A DNA stretch of 64,000 nt from Taenia hydatigena (lineage: Eukaryota > Platyhelminthes > Cestoda > Cyclophyllidea > Taeniidae). The notes beneath the pieces are model-generated. The model made no database searches and had not been told where the DNA came from. It was given only the letters and a program-made list of their open reading frames with translations. The position numbers and the translations under genes were made by a program. The stretch spans positions 9,686,836-9,750,835 of the forward strand of contig JADWOT020000001.1 in NCBI GenBank assembly GCA_036345935.2. The letters run 5' to 3'. Shown here piece after piece: positions 61,701 through 64,000 of this stretch (positions within the stretch are counted from its first letter, which is position 1; the number at the start of each line of letters is the position of its first letter).

Positions 61701-64000
61701 GCTGAAAGCAAATGCAAAGTAAATGAGAATAAGTCTTCTGCACTGTAAAATACCAAGACGGTGTAGATTTATGTATTCTTCTGCCTTGTGATTTTATTTC
61801 TGCATTTTATATGTAAATTCGTTTATGTTCAAAAGATATATTAAGCTTAGACGATAGCAAAGCCTATTGAGACACCTTTGAAGGACCCATTAGTGGCTAC
61901 GCAAAGCATTCCTCACAAAACCAGCATCAGCTCCGCATTTGTAGGGCGTGATATCATTACCGCCTTTAACCTATCTGTTTTTAGCCTCGCATTCACCCTA
62001 CACCTCATCATTCTTGTCACTGTGGAGACTGACTAGGCTACGCCATGGCTCAAGACAGATTCCTCCGATGTGTCGGGCCTTCACGAGGTTGAGAAAGTAG
62101 ACAGAAACGTGGGTTATGGCATCTACTATGGGGTATAGTGTCTGCCAACGTGATCAAGCAGTCCAAGAAACAAAGTATAGCATCAAATTACGCATCACTA
62201 CGCCTTTAAAGTCTACTGGAGAAAGGATAGCCAAGCATAATTGATTGGTGCTTAAAGACATGAGGTTCGTTTGTGCTTTGATGCCTCCAAGTCAGTCTAA
62301 AATCGTCTGGCACTGTGCTCTCTCCTTGCGTGTCTACACCGACCAAAATATCAGTAGGAAATCTACAACATGCATCAATTCCAACTTATAAAGGAAAAAT
62401 TTTGTGATGCCACCTTAAATCGCCATGGGCAGATGTCTAATCTCAAAGAGTAACTTGTGCATGAATGAGCACTGAGTTGCAGAGCCTTGTAGTGACCTTC
62501 ACCCTTTGTAAAGCCAAGAATGTGGTCGAGTTTTTTGCCAACTTCCAGTTTTATTCGCTGCCTGCAGTAAATCCACCCGTACATTGTGCCTTGTTTGCAA
62601 ATGACGCATCTGTTTGAAAGGTGTGCTGCAATCACAGCAAATAGCTCACCACTAGGTCAGCGATAGAGGGGTCTTCTGTCGTGCATAAAACAGTAACCCT
62701 CTTAGTTGCAAACACGTCAAATTGCGTCATAAAGGATCCGATTTAAAGACTCGACCGTGCACTAGATTTCTGGTCATGTGGTCCAAGCCCTTGTACTAGA
62801 CGTTACCTGAGTATCGTCGATTAAATGAGCTTCCTGGGTCTGTGGAGACAAGATGTCGCCCTATCCAAGCCTTAGGCTTCTTTGGTCAACTTCAGCATTC
62901 CTAATGTGCTTTCATACTGCCTCTGTTCGTCTTGAGTGATCGACTACGCAGAGTCCTTTGCAATCGCCCAATACAGCATTTGCAATCGATCACTCTTATG
63001 CCCTCTTTATTTCACTCAAGGGTCTCGATTTTCCATCGCGGTCACTTTTACCTGAACTTACCTTATTTCAAGTTGACAATATGTCATGTCTTCTCAAAGC
63101 TTACTATAAATGGGCAGTATACTGCAGCACGCCGTCAACCGCGCATCTACTAACTCGAATATTTTTGGAACCCGCCCTACCCTGATACATCAAGATGACT
63201 GATCAGTTTGCAAACAACTGTTATTGACTGGTTTGCAAACTGCGAAAGAGTAATAACTTACTCCAAGAGAATTTGTAAATTACTCACAGTAAAAATGCAA
63301 TGAGAGTGCAATGTTGCCATAATTTTAGGCGCAATCGCGTTCCTTAAAGCCTTTTTGAATGCGGTATTTTGAAAAATTCATCACACCAACAAACCAAACA
63401 CACGTGCAAATATAAACACGAATGAATTTTGGAAATGTCACATGCAAGTCTGCATGATTTTCGATTAAACCACTTAAGGTCTCCACACGTGACCTTTAAA
63501 GGGTGGCTGAGACGCGGATGTCCATTCCATAACAGTTGTCGATGTTTAATGCTGAGACGATAAAGAGTGAGCTAAGTCCACGCTTTGAATCGTCAGATGC
63601 CGAGTTCAAGGCCACAGCAGTGCCAAGCTCACTACTCACTCCCAGTGTTCCTTATCGCTTGCAAGCACAAGGCGTCAGAGCGCAAGGTGGTGTGGGAAGC
63701 TGTAAGTCGGTCTGATTTTCCTCAAAGTTGGCTGTCACATTTTTGGACATAAAAGCAAATCTCAAGGTTTGAAATCCAGGGGGAGTATAAGAAATGCTTA
63801 ATGGTTTTTAGAGTGGGATCAGCGAACGTTTGCCACAAAGATCAAAATTTGAGTCTGAATGTCTTTGTGCAGAATCTAGGGCGGTAGTACTTCAATTAGC
63901 ACAGTGAGTCCGCCTATTTTAGACTACCGGAAGCTGTGGAGAGATTTGTCATTCTTGAATGCGTCACCGCATTCAGACACTCAGCATCATATGTGCATCT
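61700..64000. other. Right flank, distal part
   Basis: Nothing recognisable except the 12-base stem-loop at 63204-63242. Open frames are under 90 codons. Confidence 0.4.
63204..63242. repeat. Perfect 12-base stem-loop
   Basis: CAGTTTGCAAAC (63204-63215) and its exact reverse complement GTTTGCAAACTG (63231-63242), with a 15-base loop. Each arm contains the self-complementary GTTTGCAAAC, so it also forms direct repeats. No terminator context (eukaryotic DNA). Could be a paired binding site or chance. Confidence 0.5.

Noticed and set aside
1..64000. Prokaryotic-type systems (operons, CRISPR arrays, toxin-antitoxin loci)
   Set aside because: No long adjacent open frames, no evenly spaced short repeats with unique spacers, and clear eukaryotic intron structure.

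Overview
The window looks like nuclear DNA of a flatworm, most likely a cestode (tapeworm). The evidence is a nine-exon BTB-BACK-kelch gene whose introns are mostly 32-43 bases with GT..AG ends, a size class typical of flatworms and especially cestodes. Another gene fragment, at 6121-6347, carries a 40-base intron. Short (about 185-195 base) TG..CA-ended repeats resembling the LTRs of tapeworm TRIM elements add support. Nothing prokaryotic is present (no operons, no CRISPR). The species call is inference.

The dominant feature is a very large inverted repeat. Bases 1 to about 23,500 reappear, reverse-complemented, at about 55,545 down to 32,925, around a 9.4 kb unshared spacer. Collinear anchors can be followed along both arms. 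Identity by eye is mostly about 85-93 percent, with many indels, so the arms are an old inverted duplication rather than a simple hairpin artefact. The left arm is still homologous at base 1, so it continues outside the window.

The only gene I can build completely is the kelch gene on the minus strand, 57890 to 55287: 545 codons, with all nine exons in frame. Its last two exons lie inside the right arm. The matching last two exons of a second kelch gene lie on the plus strand at 39-258, so the inverted repeat carries two convergent kelch paralogues about 55 kb apart; the rest of the left one must lie to the left of the window.

The arms otherwise hold: mirrored exons of an unidentified gene (6121-6347 and 46899-46675); a 53-base minisatellite next to them; LTR-like repeats, some facing each other; a conserved GATCGATC-rich block with an 87-base run identical in both arms; several open frames whose substitutions between arms suggest past or present coding; and many decayed ORFs. 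A dispersed non-coding repeat of about 2 kb occurs four times (left arm, spacer, right arm, right flank). The spacer has a purine-rich to pyrimidine-rich switch near 28,500. The right flank (58.6-64 kb) holds one copy of the dispersed repeat, a 12-base-arm hairpin and no gene I can recognise.

All identities and substitution counts are by-eye estimates.
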